Assembly: GCF_001687545.1 (NCBI RefSeq)
Contig: NZ_CP016545.1
Coordinates: 977,001-1,041,000 of the forward strand
DNA from: Paraurantiacibacter namhicola
GTDB taxonomy: Bacteria; Pseudomonadota; Alphaproteobacteria; Sphingomonadales; Sphingomonadaceae
Length of the DNA: 64,000 bases
Direction of reading: 5' to 3'
Part shown: in pieces, positions 30,098-39,232 of the stretch
Numbering within the stretch: position 1 is the first letter of the stretch
Layout of the letters: each line of letters starts with the position of its first letter
Notes under the pieces: generated by a model
The model's input: only the letters and a program-made list of their open reading frames with translations
Databases searched by the model: none
What the model was told of the DNA's origin: nothing
Translations under genes and position numbers: made by a program

Positions 30098-30727
30098 ATG
30101 GCGGAGGCGATCGCTCTCATCGATTACGGCGCGGGCAACCTTCATTCTGTCTACAACGCGCTGAACGCAGCCGGGGCAGGCCACGTTGCCGTTACCTCCG
30201 ACCCGCACATCGTGCGCGGCGCGAAGCGCATCGTGCTGCCCGGTGTCGGCAGCTTCAAGGCCTGCATGAAAGGTCTCGATGCGATCCCTGACCTCGTGGA
30301 GGCACTGGAAGAGCGCGTGATCGACGATGGCGTGCCGTTCCTTGGCATCTGCGTGGGCATGCAATTGCTCGCCACGCGCGGGCTGGAGCATGGCGAGACC
30401 ATGGGGCTTGGCTGGATTCCCGGCGAGGTGAAGCCGATCGAGCGGACCGATCCTGCTATCAAGGTGCCGCACATGGGCTGGAACGATGTGGTCCATGCGC
30501 ATCACGGCGATGGCAGCGAGCTGATCGAGGAAGGGGAGGCCTATTTCCTCCACTCCTATCACTTCGCCGCCGAAAATGGCCGCGATATCGCCGCGATGAC
30601 GGACCATGGCGGCGGCCTCGTCGCGGCAGTGGCGCGAGACAACATGCTGGGCGTGCAATTCCATCCCGAAAAAAGCCAGCGATATGGTATCGCCCTGCTT
30701 GAACGCTTCCTGGAGTGGATGCCTTGA
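30098..30727 (+). CDS. hisH: Imidazole glycerol phosphate synthase, glutaminase subunit
   Basis: The class-I glutamine amidotransferase partner of HisF has 209 residues. The nucleophile elbow GICVGMQLL carries the catalytic Cys, and the C-terminal QFHPEKSQ carries His and Glu of the triad. It starts IALIDYGAGNLHS as usual. Followed by a 31-bp inverted repeat before hisA. Confidence 0.98.
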   Translation: MAEAIALIDYGAGNLHSVYNALNAAGAGHVAVTSDPHIVRGAKRIVLPGVGSFKACMKGLDAIPDLVEALEERVIDDGVPFLGICVGMQLLATRGLEHGETMGLGWIPGEVKPIERTDPAIKVPHMGWNDVVHAHHGDGSELIEEGEAYFLHSYHFAAENGRDIAAMTDHGGGLVAAVARDNMLGVQFHPEKSQRYGIALLERFLEWMP

Positions 30728-30743
30728 ACCGTGTGCTAGCCAA

Positions 30744-30821
30744 GCCGCCCGCGCCCTCCACCCTTCCACCCGGAGCCTACCGGGATACCATCCGGGTGGA
30801 AGGGTGGAGGGCGCGGGCGGC
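30744..30821. repeat. Perfect 31-bp inverted repeat between hisH and hisA
   Basis: The left arm 30744-30774 and the right arm 30791-30821 are exact reverse complements with a 16-nt spacer. The core is GCGCCCTCCACCCTTCC. Stems this long are rare in ordinary intergenic DNA. No T run follows, and hisA begins 22 bp later, so it is unlike a simple terminator. It could be a REP-like or other miniature element, or an mRNA processing or stability structure. Confidence 0.95.
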
Positions 30822-30842
30822 CAGGCCACAGAGGATAAACCC

Positions 30843-31568
30843 ATGATCGTATTTCCGGCCATCGACCTCAAGGGCGGCGAAGTCGTCCGCCTGGCCGAGG
30901 GCGATATGGACCGCGCCACCGTTTATGGCGACAATCCGGCCGCGCAGGCGCTGCTGTTTGCCGAGGCGGGGGCGGAGCACCTGCACGTCGTCGACCTCGA
31001 TGGCAGCTTCGCCGGGCGGACCGAGAACCGCGAGGCTGTCGAAGCCATTGTGGAAGCGTTTCCCGGATATGTGCAGCTGGGCGGCGGCATCCGCGATGCG
31101 GCGGCGGTGGAAGGCTGGTTCAACCTTGGCGTGGCGCGCATCGTGATGGGCTCCGCCGCGCTGAAGAACCCCAATTTCGTGAAGGACATGGCCCGCGAAT
31201 GGGAAGGCGGCATCGTCGTCGCCGTGGATGCGAAGGGCGGGATGGTGGCAACCGAAGGCTGGGCCGAGGTGTCGGACGTGCCGGTCGAGGACATGGCCCG
31301 CCGCTTCGAGGATGCGGGCGTGGCCAGCCTGCTGTTCACCGATATCGGCCGCGACGGCCTGCTGAAGGGCTGCAACGTGCAGGCGACTGTGGAACTGGCG
31401 CGCAGCGTGGACATCCCCGTGATCGCCAGCGGCGGCGTGAAGGGGCTCGATGACATCCACATGCTCGCCGTGCAGGCGGACCAGGGGATCGAGGGCGTGA
31501 TCACAGGCCGCGCGCTGTACGAGGGTCGACTGGACCTCGCGACCGCGATTGCGATGGCGAACCGGTGA
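30843..31568 (+). CDS. hisA: Phosphoribosylformimino-5-aminoimidazole carboxamide ribotide isomerase
   Basis: This TIM-barrel enzyme of histidine synthesis has 241 residues. The start MIVFPAIDLKGGEVVRL is family-typical, with the first catalytic Asp in PAIDLKGG and the second in LLFTDIGRDG. The stop overlaps the GTG start of the next small gene. Confidence 0.98.
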   Translation: MIVFPAIDLKGGEVVRLAEGDMDRATVYGDNPAAQALLFAEAGAEHLHVVDLDGSFAGRTENREAVEAIVEAFPGYVQLGGGIRDAAAVEGWFNLGVARIVMGSAALKNPNFVKDMAREWEGGIVVAVDAKGGMVATEGWAEVSDVPVEDMARRFEDAGVASLLFTDIGRDGLLKGCNVQATVELARSVDIPVIASGGVKGLDDIHMLAVQADQGIEGVITGRALYEGRLDLATAIAMANR

Positions 31569-31771
31569 ATAATCCGGGCGCCTTTGTCGCTGGTGCAATT
31601 ACCGTGCTTTCTATTCTGCAGATTCGGGCTGCTGTTAAAACTGGTAAAGTCGGCTACCTCTTCGGCTCAGCGCGCCGCACGCGGGAAGGCAATCCCGTCC
31701 TCTTTTGGGGGACCATCGCTTTCTGGCTCGCCGTGATTGCAATCTGCATTTCTCGGGTTCTTGCTCTATGA
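31565..31771 (+). CDS. Small membrane protein nested between hisA and hisF
   Basis: The protein has 68 residues from GTG 31565. Two membrane helices are visible ([17 protein letters not shown] and [20 protein letters not shown]), with a basic loop GSARRTREG between. The start overlaps the hisA stop (GTGA) and the stop overlaps the hisF start (ATGA), which implies coupled translation. Its base composition is visibly more AT-rich than hisA and hisF. No family recognised. Confidence 0.65.
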   Translation: MNNPGAFVAGAITVLSILQIRAAVKTGKVGYLFGSARRTREGNPVLFWGTIAFWLAVIAICISRVLAL

Positions 31772-32529
31772 CCGTCCGCATCCGCGTCATTCCCTGCCTC
31801 GACGTTGCCGACGGGCGCGTAGTGAAGGGCGTCAATTTCGTTGACCTGAAGGACGCCGGCGATCCGGTGGAGCAGGCCCAGGCCTATGACGCGGCGGGGG
31901 CGGACGAGCTGTGCTTCCTCGACATCTCCGCCAGCCACGAAGGGCGCCGCACGCTGGTGGACATGGTTCGCCGCACGGCAGAAGTGTGCTTCATGCCGCT
32001 GACCGTGGGCGGCGGTGTCGCGAGCGTGGAGGACGCGCGCCGCCTGCTGCTGGCAGGGGCGGACAAGGTGGCGGTCAACTCCGCGGCGGTGAAGCGGCCC
32101 GAAGTGGTTGCCGACATCGCCAAGACGATGGGCAGCCAGTGCGTTGTGGGCAGCGTGGATGCCAAGCGCGTGGACGAGGGCCGCTGGGAAATCTTCACCC
32201 ATGGCGGTCGCCGCGCAACCGGGATCGATGCGCTGGAACATGGCGTGCGGCTGGCAGAGCTTGGCGCAGGCGAGCTGCTCGTCACCAGCATGGACGGGGA
32301 CGGGACGAAGAACGGCTACGACCTGGAGCTGACGCGGACGATTGCCGATGCTGTCGGCATTCCGGTGATTGCCAGCGGGGGCGTCGGCACGCTCGACCAC
32401 CTCGTGGAAGGCGTCACCAAGGGGCATGCCAGCGCCGTCCTGGCCGCGAGCATCTTCCACTTCGGGCAGCATACGGTGGGCGAGGCGCATGCCGCCCTGC
32501 GCGCCGCCGGTTTGCCCGCGCGCGCCTGA
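31768..32529 (+). CDS. hisF: Imidazole glycerol phosphate synthase, cyclase subunit
   Basis: The cyclase partner of HisH has 253 residues in a TIM-barrel fold. The N-terminal [18 protein letters not shown] and the later [16 protein letters not shown] are diagnostic. Catalytic Asp residues sit in CLDVADGR and SMDGDGT. The start overlaps the preceding small gene. Confidence 0.98.
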   Translation: MTVRIRVIPCLDVADGRVVKGVNFVDLKDAGDPVEQAQAYDAAGADELCFLDISASHEGRRTLVDMVRRTAEVCFMPLTVGGGVASVEDARRLLLAGADKVAVNSAAVKRPEVVADIAKTMGSQCVVGSVDAKRVDEGRWEIFTHGGRRATGIDALEHGVRLAELGAGELLVTSMDGDGTKNGYDLELTRTIADAVGIPVIASGGVGTLDHLVEGVTKGHASAVLAASIFHFGQHTVGEAHAALRAAGLPARA

Positions 32530-32598
32530 CGGTCCCGCAGCGGGACGTTAATCTCTTCGCACTTGCGAAATGGGGCCGCGGGGCCTCCAGACAAGCGC

Positions 32599-32772
32599 AT
32601 GTATGCGACCCTGATCTCGATCATCGCGGCCGCTTCCACGGGGACGGAAGCGACGCAAATTCCCGAAGGTTCGAACCTGACGCTGATGGCGCTGGGTCTG
32701 GCCGGGGTGATCCTTGGCCGCCGGCTCGCCATGAAGCGCCGGGACGACAGCGAGAACGATCCCGAGGATTGA
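32599..32772 (+). CDS. Very small protein with PEP-CTERM-like C-terminus
   Basis: The protein has 57 residues. The C-terminal half, IPEGSNLTLMALGLAGVILG followed by RRLAMKRR, has the layout of a PEP-CTERM sorting signal (Pro-Glu motif, hydrophobic segment, basic cluster), but the core motif reads PEG, not PEP. A membrane-segment reading is equally possible. Lies between hisF and hisE. Coding status is moderately supported. Confidence 0.5.
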   Translation: MYATLISIIAAASTGTEATQIPEGSNLTLMALGLAGVILGRRLAMKRRDDSENDPED

Positions 32773-32792
32773 CGCGCCGCCCCGCCGCTTCC

Positions 32793-33119
32793 ATGCCGCT
32801 GCGCATGGACACGCTGCACCGCCTCGAAGACACCATAAATCAGCGCCGCAAGGCCGCACCGGACGAAAGCTACGTCGCGCAGCTGAACGCGCGCGGCCTG
32901 CCCGTGATGGCGCGCAAGCTGGGTGAGGAAGCCGTGGAGACGGTGACCGCCGCGCTGGCGGGCGATCGTCAGGAGTTGGTCGGCGAGGCGGCGGACCTGC
33001 TCTTCCACTTGCTGGTGCTGCTCGGCGCAAAGGACATTGCGCTGGCCGATGTCCTGGCCGAGCTGGATCGGCGGGAAGGCACCTCCGGCCTCGACGAGAA
33101 GGCGGCGAGGTCCCGGTGA
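32793..33119 (+). CDS. hisE: Phosphoribosyl-ATP diphosphatase
   Basis: The second enzyme of histidine synthesis has 108 residues (104 if the ATG at 32805 is used). It has an all-alpha MazG-like fold with KLGEEAVETVTAAL and EAADLLFHLLVLL holding the metal-binding acidic residues. It overlaps the cupin gene by GTGA. Confidence 0.95.
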   Translation: MPLRMDTLHRLEDTINQRRKAAPDESYVAQLNARGLPVMARKLGEEAVETVTAALAGDRQELVGEAADLLFHLLVLLGAKDIALADVLAELDRREGTSGLDEKAARSR

Positions 33120-33439
33120 GCGACTGGCTGGCGACGCTCGCGGATTTCGAGGGCGGCCTCGCCGCTACGCCGGAGCCGTTCTTTGCCGGACTAGCCCATG
33201 GCACAATGACGGTCGAACTGTTCCGCCCCGAAGGCGAGGACACCCAGCAACCACATGCGCAGGATGAGCTCTACATCATACGGCGCGGTCGCAGCGAATT
33301 CCTGCGCGGCGGCGAGCGCGTATCGGTCGGCGAAGGCGATAGCCTGTTCGTGCCCGCGGGCATGGACCATCGTTTCGTGGACTTCAGCGACGATTTTGAC
33401 ACTTGGGTCGTTTTCTGGGGCCCGGAAGGCGGGGAATGA
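33116..33439 (+). CDS. Cupin-domain protein
   Basis: The protein has 107 residues from a GTG that overlaps the hisE stop. The cupin motif 1 is QPHAQDELYIIRRGRSEFLRG split by one residue, and motif 2 is GDSLFVPAGMDHRF. The metal-ligand His/Glu pattern is intact. Substrate unknown. The overlaps with hisE and the HIT gene suggest it belongs to the same transcript. Confidence 0.85.
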   Translation: MSDWLATLADFEGGLAATPEPFFAGLAHGTMTVELFRPEGEDTQQPHAQDELYIIRRGRSEFLRGGERVSVGEGDSLFVPAGMDHRFVDFSDDFDTWVVFWGPEGGE

Positions 33440-33819
33440 CGATGCCGATAGACGCAACCGCACCTTACGATGATGAGAACATCTTCGCGAAGATCTTGCG
33501 CGGGGAGATACACTGCGACAAGGTGTATGAAGACGAGCACGCCCTGGCCTTCCGTGACATCGCCCCGCAGGCGGACACGCATGTGCTGGTGATCCCGAAA
33601 GGCCGCTATGTCAGCTGGGACGATTTCAGCCTCAATGCGGAGGATGCGGAAATCGCGGCATTCGTGCGCGCGGTGGGCAATGTCGCGCGCCAGCTGGGGC
33701 TTGTGGAGCCGGGCTATCGCCTCCTCGCCAATATCGGCCAGCACGGCGGGCAGGAAGTGCCGCATTTGCATGTCCACCTGTTCGGCGGCGAGCCGCTGGG
33801 GCCGATGATCGCGCGTTAG
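33436..33819 (+). CDS. HIT-family nucleotide-binding hydrolase
   Basis: The protein has 127 residues from the ATG overlapping the cupin stop (ATGA). The start NIFAKILRGEIHCDKVYEDE and the triad HLHVHLFGG are the HIT hallmarks. Close relatives (HinT-like) hydrolyse purine phosphoramidates. Placed between his and tol genes. Confidence 0.95.
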   Translation: MTMPIDATAPYDDENIFAKILRGEIHCDKVYEDEHALAFRDIAPQADTHVLVIPKGRYVSWDDFSLNAEDAEIAAFVRAVGNVARQLGLVEPGYRLLANIGQHGGQEVPHLHVHLFGGEPLGPMIAR

Positions 33820-33929
33820 GTCCTGCATCGGCGCGGAAGTGGAGGCCGTTCGCGCACTTCATCGCTTCCTGCCTTCGCTTGGTCGATGTCCCTTGCGCGG
33901 CGAGTCGCGCACCCGCTATTGCGGCGGCA

Positions 33930-34385
33930 ATGGACCAACCCGCCCCTGCGACAGGCCGTTTCGACGGCGCCGCTTTCCTCTTCCCGATGCGTGTCTATTT
34001 CGAGGATACGGACGTGATGGGCATCGTCTATTACGCCAATTATCTCAAATGGTTCGAGCGTGCGCGCTGGGAAATGCTGCGCGCACTGGGCGTGGACCTG
34101 CTCGGCAGCCAGGAGCGTGGCGACGGCGCCTATGCGGTGACCGAGGCAAACCTCAAATACCGCGGTTCCGCGCGGCTGGATGACAGCATCATCATCCGCT
34201 CCACCGCCGACGAAATACGCGCGGCAAGCGTGCTGGTTCGCCAGCAGGCCTGGCGCGGAGACGAACTGCTGGTGGAAGGCGCGTTGCGCGTCGGTTTCAT
34301 CAGCCCCGAAGGCCGCCCGATCCGCCAGCCGGACGAATGGCGTGCAGCATTCAGCAAGCTCCTTCCTGCGAAAGACCCCGCATGA
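33930..34385 (+). CDS. ybgC: Tol-Pal-associated acyl-CoA thioesterase
   Basis: The hot-dog-fold thioesterase has 151 residues from ATG 33930 (upstream GTG at 33879 lacks family homology). [20 protein letters not shown] contains the catalytic Asp (residue 28 here). It stands first in the ybgC-tolQ-tolR-tolA-tolB-pal order, as in many Gram-negatives, and its stop overlaps tolQ. Confidence 0.95.
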   Translation: MDQPAPATGRFDGAAFLFPMRVYFEDTDVMGIVYYANYLKWFERARWEMLRALGVDLLGSQERGDGAYAVTEANLKYRGSARLDDSIIIRSTADEIRAASVLVRQQAWRGDELLVEGALRVGFISPEGRPIRQPDEWRAAFSKLLPAKDPA

Positions 34386-35080
34386 CATTCCAATCCTTCC
34401 TCGCCGCAGCTCCGACGCGGCTCGATCCGCTGCAGCTGTTCCTCGATGCCGATATCGTGGTGCAGGCGGTGATCGTGGGCCTGGTGATCGCCAGCATCTG
34501 GAGCTGGGCGATCATCGTATCCTTCTGGCTGCGGATGGCCGGGGTGAAGCGCCGCGCCAACAGTTTCGAAGCGGACTTCATGGAGGCGGAGGACCCGCAC
34601 AGCCTGCTGGGCGAGAAGAACCGTCGCACCAATGCCTCCGCCCGTGTGGCCGCCGCCGGCATCGCCGAACTGCGCGCCAGCAGCGACAAGGGGCGCGTCA
34701 GGGACAAGGCCGGGGCCGCACAGCGCGTGTCCATGGCCATGGAGGGGCAGGTCGCGGAAGAAGCGGACAATCTTTCCGCGCGGCTCAACTTCCTTGCCAC
34801 CACCGGCTCCGTCGCGCCCTTCGTGGGCCTGTTCGGCACGGTGTGGGGCATCATGAACAGCTTCTTCCAGATCGGCGCGCAAGAGAACTCCTCGCTCGCC
34901 GTCGTCGCGCCCGGTATTTCGGAGGCGCTGTTCGCCACCGCCATCGGCCTGTTCGCAGCCATCCCGGCGGTCATCGCCTACAACCGCTTCAGCGCCCGCG
35001 TGAATGCGTTTGAGGCGCGCCTGCACCGCTTTGCGGACCGCGTGTCCGGCCAGATCGGGCGCGAGCTGGAAGGGGGCTGA
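34382..35080 (+). CDS. tolQ: Tol-Pal system proton-channel protein TolQ
   Basis: The inner-membrane protein has 232 residues and three membrane helices. [20 protein letters not shown], then [11 protein letters not shown] and [20 protein letters not shown] are conserved in TolQ/ExbB proton channels that energise TolA. The start overlaps the ybgC stop. Confidence 0.97.
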   Translation: MTFQSFLAAAPTRLDPLQLFLDADIVVQAVIVGLVIASIWSWAIIVSFWLRMAGVKRRANSFEADFMEAEDPHSLLGEKNRRTNASARVAAAGIAELRASSDKGRVRDKAGAAQRVSMAMEGQVAEEADNLSARLNFLATTGSVAPFVGLFGTVWGIMNSFFQIGAQENSSLAVVAPGISEALFATAIGLFAAIPAVIAYNRFSARVNAFEARLHRFADRVSGQIGRELEGG

Positions 35081-35083
35081 GCG

Positions 35084-35533
<450 letters not shown>

Positions 35534-35543
35534 CCCGGTAGAA

Positions 35544-36356
35544 ATGGCGCAAACCGCGACCTTCCAACCAAGCGAATGGGCCGGCCTGACGGTCGCCATC
35601 GGCGCGCATGTGGCGCTCGGTATCGCGCTCTATATCGCCGCGCAGACAGAGCCCGCGGCCATCTCCGTGCCCGATCGCATGGTGGTGAGCCTGGCAGAGG
35701 ATGTCGCGCTGGAAAGCACCGCGCCGGACCCTTCCGCAGCGCCCGCCGCAGCCATTGCGCCGGTATTAGCGCCCGTTTCGGCCCCCGTGACGGAACCTGC
35801 GGTGCAGCCGGTGACAGAGCCCGTGCCGCGGCCGCAGCCGCAGCCTCCCCGTACCGCCACACGGCCCAACACCCGCAGCACACCGAAGCCGCGGAGTACG
35901 CCGGCTCGTTCGGCGCCCACTCCTGCGCCGCGCCCGACCCCATCGGCCCGCACTGGCGGCGGATCGCGGCTGGGCGCTGACTTCCTTCCCGGCGAGAGCG
36001 ACGGGGATCGCAGCACCTCGCGCGGCACACCGGCCGCCACTTTCGGTCCGCGAGAGGCCGCATCGCTGAACGCGGCCATCGGTCGCCAGATCAAGCCGCA
36101 CTGGTCCGCGCCGCAGGGGCCGGATGCTGAGAAGCTGGTCACCATCGTCCGCTTCCGGCTGGACAAGAACGGACGCTTGTCCGGCAACCCCAGCTGCGTC
36201 GACCAAAGCGGCGTGACCCCGTCCAATTCGGCCCAGTCCGATCTGCATTGCGAGCGCGCCATCCGCGCAGTCCGGCTCGCCGCCCCGTTCGACTTGCCCG
36301 AAGAATTTTACGACCAGTGGAAGCTGATCAATTCCCGTTTCGACAGAAGGCTCTGA
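35544..36356 (+). CDS. tolA: TolA-like envelope integrity protein
   Basis: The protein has 270 residues. A single N-terminal membrane helix precedes a Pro/Ala-rich middle (residues ~55-140), and the C-terminal domain carries the TolA/TonB-like fold with VTIVRFRLDKNGRL and CERAIRAVRLAAPFDLP. TolA links TolQR to Pal and TolB. The domain order and gene context define it even though the sequence is variable. Confidence 0.9.
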   Translation: MAQTATFQPSEWAGLTVAIGAHVALGIALYIAAQTEPAAISVPDRMVVSLAEDVALESTAPDPSAAPAAAIAPVLAPVSAPVTEPAVQPVTEPVPRPQPQPPRTATRPNTRSTPKPRSTPARSAPTPAPRPTPSARTGGGSRLGADFLPGESDGDRSTSRGTPAATFGPREAASLNAAIGRQIKPHWSAPQGPDAEKLVTIVRFRLDKNGRLSGNPSCVDQSGVTPSNSAQSDLHCERAIRAVRLAAPFDLPEEFYDQWKLINSRFDRRL

Positions 36357-36359
36357 CCC

Positions 36360-37703
36360 ATGATTGCCCGCTTACTCGCTATCTTCGCCCTTGCCTTTGC
36401 GCCGCTCCCGGCGCTTGCGCAGGAGGATGACGAAGGCGGCCTGAACGTCACCGTCACCGACGAGAACGCCTGGCAGGACCTTGGCATCGCCATCCCCGGC
36501 TTCGCCACGGACCGCGACCAGCCGACGCCCGCAAACGCCTCCGGCACTTCGGCGCTGGGCATGGAGCTGGGCCGCGTCGTCTTCAACGATCTGCGCAGCA
36601 ACGGCCTGTTCCGCCCGGTGGGCCCTGACAGCCTGCCGCGCCCGTCCTTCCCGCAGATCACCGCACCGGCCTATGCGACGTGGCGCGGACGCTCGGCCGA
36701 GATGCTGGTGCAGGGCTATGTTCGCGCAAATCCGGACGGCACGCTGCTGGTCGGGTGCTATCTTTACGATGTGGCGCTTTCCGAAGAGCTGGCGCGCGAC
36801 GGCTGGATCGTGGAGCCGGCCCAGTGGCGCCGCGCGGCGCACAAATGTGCCGACATGGTCTATTCGCGCCTGTCGGGCGAAGATCCATTCTTCGATTCCA
36901 AGATCGCCTATATCGCCGAGACCGGTCCCAAGGACGCCCGCGTGAAGCGGCTGGCCATCATGGACAGTGACGGGGCGAACCACCGCTTCATCACCAATGG
37001 CCAGTCCACCGCGCTCACGCCGCGGTATTCGCCCGACTATTCCAAGATCGTCTATCTCAGCTATTTGAACGGCAATCCGCGCATCTACATCTACGATGTC
37101 GGCAGCGGGCAGCAGACGCTGGTGACCCAGAGCAGCAATCCCACCTTCGCCCCGCGCTGGAGCCCGGATGGCCGCTGGATCCTCTATTCCATGGCCGTGG
37201 CAGGCAATACGGACGTGTACCGCGTGCGCGCCACCGGCGGGCAGAGCGAGCGGCTGACCGATGCGCCCGGCATCGATGTGGGCGGTTCTTATTCCCCCGA
37301 TGGCAGCAAGATCGTGTTCGAGAGCGACCGGTCGGGCGAGCAGCAATGCTATGTGATGGATGCGAATGGCTCCAACCAGCGCCGGATCACCTTCTTCGGC
37401 GGGCGCTGCGCCACGCCGGAATGGAGCCCGCGCGGCGACCAGATCGCCTTCACGCATATCGTCGGCAATTTCCGCGTCGGGGTGATGAGCCCCAATGGCC
37501 GCGGCCTGAAGCACCTGACCGATGGCTGGCAGGACGAGGCACCAACCTGGAGCCCCAATGGCCGCATCGTCCAGTTCTTCCGCACGGAGCGCGGTTCCGG
37601 TGCGACATCCATCTGGCAGGTGGACCTCACCGGCCGCAACGAACGCCGCCTGCAGACCCCTGTGGGCGCATCGGATCCTAGTTGGGGACCGGTTCTGCCG
37701 TAA
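36360..37703 (+). CDS. tolB: Tol-Pal system beta-propeller protein TolB
   Basis: The protein has 447 residues. The signal peptide ends in ALAQ. The N-terminal domain is followed by a six-bladed propeller with WD40-like PD40 repeats such as PRYSPDYSKIVYLS, APRWSPDGRWILY and PEWSPRGDQIAF. Periplasmic partner of Pal and TolA. Confidence 0.97.
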   Translation: MIARLLAIFALAFAPLPALAQEDDEGGLNVTVTDENAWQDLGIAIPGFATDRDQPTPANASGTSALGMELGRVVFNDLRSNGLFRPVGPDSLPRPSFPQITAPAYATWRGRSAEMLVQGYVRANPDGTLLVGCYLYDVALSEELARDGWIVEPAQWRRAAHKCADMVYSRLSGEDPFFDSKIAYIAETGPKDARVKRLAIMDSDGANHRFITNGQSTALTPRYSPDYSKIVYLSYLNGNPRIYIYDVGSGQQTLVTQSSNPTFAPRWSPDGRWILYSMAVAGNTDVYRVRATGGQSERLTDAPGIDVGGSYSPDGSKIVFESDRSGEQQCYVMDANGSNQRRITFFGGRCATPEWSPRGDQIAFTHIVGNFRVGVMSPNGRGLKHLTDGWQDEAPTWSPNGRIVQFFRTERGSGATSIWQVDLTGRNERRLQTPVGASDPSWGPVLP

Positions 37704-37765
37704 ATGCATTGGTAGCATGGGGACCCCGCCCGTTTTGGGGGCTTAATTCAGGAGTGACCATCGAC

Positions 37766-38278
37766 ATGACCCGTAACGCTTTGATGCTCAGCGCCGCTGG
37801 CGCGCTCGCCCTGGCCGCCTGTTCGAAGAAGGCGCCGGAGCAGCTTCCCCCGCAGCCCACGCCCACGCCCACCGCTGTTGCCACCGCGACGCCGACGGTC
37901 ACGGGCCCGGCACCGGGCACGCAGGGCCATTTCCAGCGCGCCATGCAGGGGCAGGACACGATCTATTTCGACACCGATCGCTACAATATCGACAGCCAGG
38001 ACCAGGCGGCGCTGCGCAGCCAGGCGCAGTATTTCCTCGCCTATCCGCAGTCGCGCGTCACGGTGGAAGGCCATGCGGATGAGCGCGGCACGCGCGATTA
38101 CAACCTCGCGTTGGGCGAACGGCGCGCAAATGCTACGAAGAACTTCCTGGTCGGGCTCGGCGTCGATGCAGGCCGCATCACCACCATCAGCTATGGCAAG
38201 GAACGCCCTGTGGCGACCGGCTCCGATGCGCAGGCCTGGGCGCGCAATCGCCGCGCCGTATCGGTGGTGATCAACTGA
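37766..38278 (+). CDS. pal: Peptidoglycan-associated lipoprotein Pal
   Basis: The protein has 170 residues. The lipobox LAAC ends the signal peptide. A Pro/Thr linker leads to an OmpA-like domain with IYFDTDRYNI, VEGHADERGTRDYNLALGER and AWARNRRAVSVVI, which binds diaminopimelate in peptidoglycan. Last gene of the tol-pal string. Confidence 0.98.
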   Translation: MTRNALMLSAAGALALAACSKKAPEQLPPQPTPTPTAVATATPTVTGPAPGTQGHFQRAMQGQDTIYFDTDRYNIDSQDQAALRSQAQYFLAYPQSRVTVEGHADERGTRDYNLALGERRANATKNFLVGLGVDAGRITTISYGKERPVATGSDAQAWARNRRAVSVVIN

Positions 38279-38458
38279 TCAGTCGAAGGTGAAGGGCGCG
38301 TCCGGCATGTCCGGCGCGTTCACTTCGTAAAGGGGCGCGGCGAGGCCATTCGCTGCGCCCTTTTCGCTGCCGCCAAGGTGCGAAGGACCATAGGCGAGCG
38401 CAAACGCCGCCGTGGCAAACACGGAGAATGCGGCAGAAATGGCGAGTTGCTTGCTCAT
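38279..38458 (-). CDS. Small exported hypothetical protein
   Basis: An open frame of 59 codons: MSKQLAISAAFSVFATAAFA is signal-like, and the short mature part has SHLGGSEKGAANGLAAPLYE and ends APFTFD. Its start has a clear ATG, and its stop abuts pal on the other strand. No family recognised. It was found by direct reading because it is below the usual length cut-off. Confidence 0.5.
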   Translation of the reverse strand: MSKQLAISAAFSVFATAAFALAYGPSHLGGSEKGAANGLAAPLYEVNAPDMPDAPFTFD

Positions 38459-38622
38459 GGGGACTATGTCGGTCCTGATTTGCTACCTTGCAATGCACAA
38501 TGGCCGAAACGACTTCCGGTTCCGACCAATTGCAATGCGATGGATGTTCGCGGGATTGACGGGGTTACGATGACGCCCGTGCCTCGCTATAGGCAGGCGG
38601 TGGTTAAGGTTTCCTGTTCCTG

Positions 38623-39156
38623 ATGGCGCGTTCGGGGCGCTCGGTCGATTGGGGTTTTCCCCGCTGGCGCGGCTATGAGGCCGGACGCGAGGCTGCGACC
38701 GTGCGCCTGTGCGATCGCCACGGCTGCGAAGAGCGCGGCGACTGCCCTGCTCCCAAGAGCCCGAACAACCCTGACCGGTGGTATTTCTGCCAGAAGCACG
38801 CGGCGGAATACAACAAGGGCTGGGACTACTTCGAAGGCCTGGACAAGGAAGAGGCCGAGAAGCGCGCCAAGGCAGAGAAGGCCGAGAACGCCAGCTATGC
38901 CGAAAGCGCGCATTACGGCTGGGCAGGCAGCGGCGATGGCAGCCGCAGCGCCGACGAGATGCGCGCGCTGGATGTCCTAGAGCTGGAAGCGGACGCGGAT
39001 TTCGACGCCATCAAGAAAGCCTATCGCCAGCGCGCGAAGCTGGTGCACCCGGACGTGAAGCCAGGCGATGCGGAAGCTGCCGCCGAGTTCCAGAAGCTGC
39101 AGGTGTCCTACGAAGTGCTGAAAGCCGCCGAAGAACGGCGCGAGTGGAAAGGCTGA
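38623..39156 (+). CDS. DnaJ-domain protein
   Basis: The protein has 177 residues. The N-terminal part has four cysteines in CDRHGCEERGDC and a CQKHAAEYNKGWDYF block. The C-terminal ~60 residues are a J domain with the HPD motif (KLVHPDVKPGDA), flanked by RALDVLELEADADFDAIKKAY. J proteins stimulate Hsp70 ATPase. Type-C-like and small. Confidence 0.92.
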   Translation: MARSGRSVDWGFPRWRGYEAGREAATVRLCDRHGCEERGDCPAPKSPNNPDRWYFCQKHAAEYNKGWDYFEGLDKEEAEKRAKAEKAENASYAESAHYGWAGSGDGSRSADEMRALDVLELEADADFDAIKKAYRQRAKLVHPDVKPGDAEAAAEFQKLQVSYEVLKAAEERREWKG

Positions 39157-39232
39157 CAAGCCAGCCACTTGCAAGCCGCTCCGCTCTCGGATTACCTTGG
39201 CGGAAGGGATAGACGGCTTGGGGTTCGCAGAC

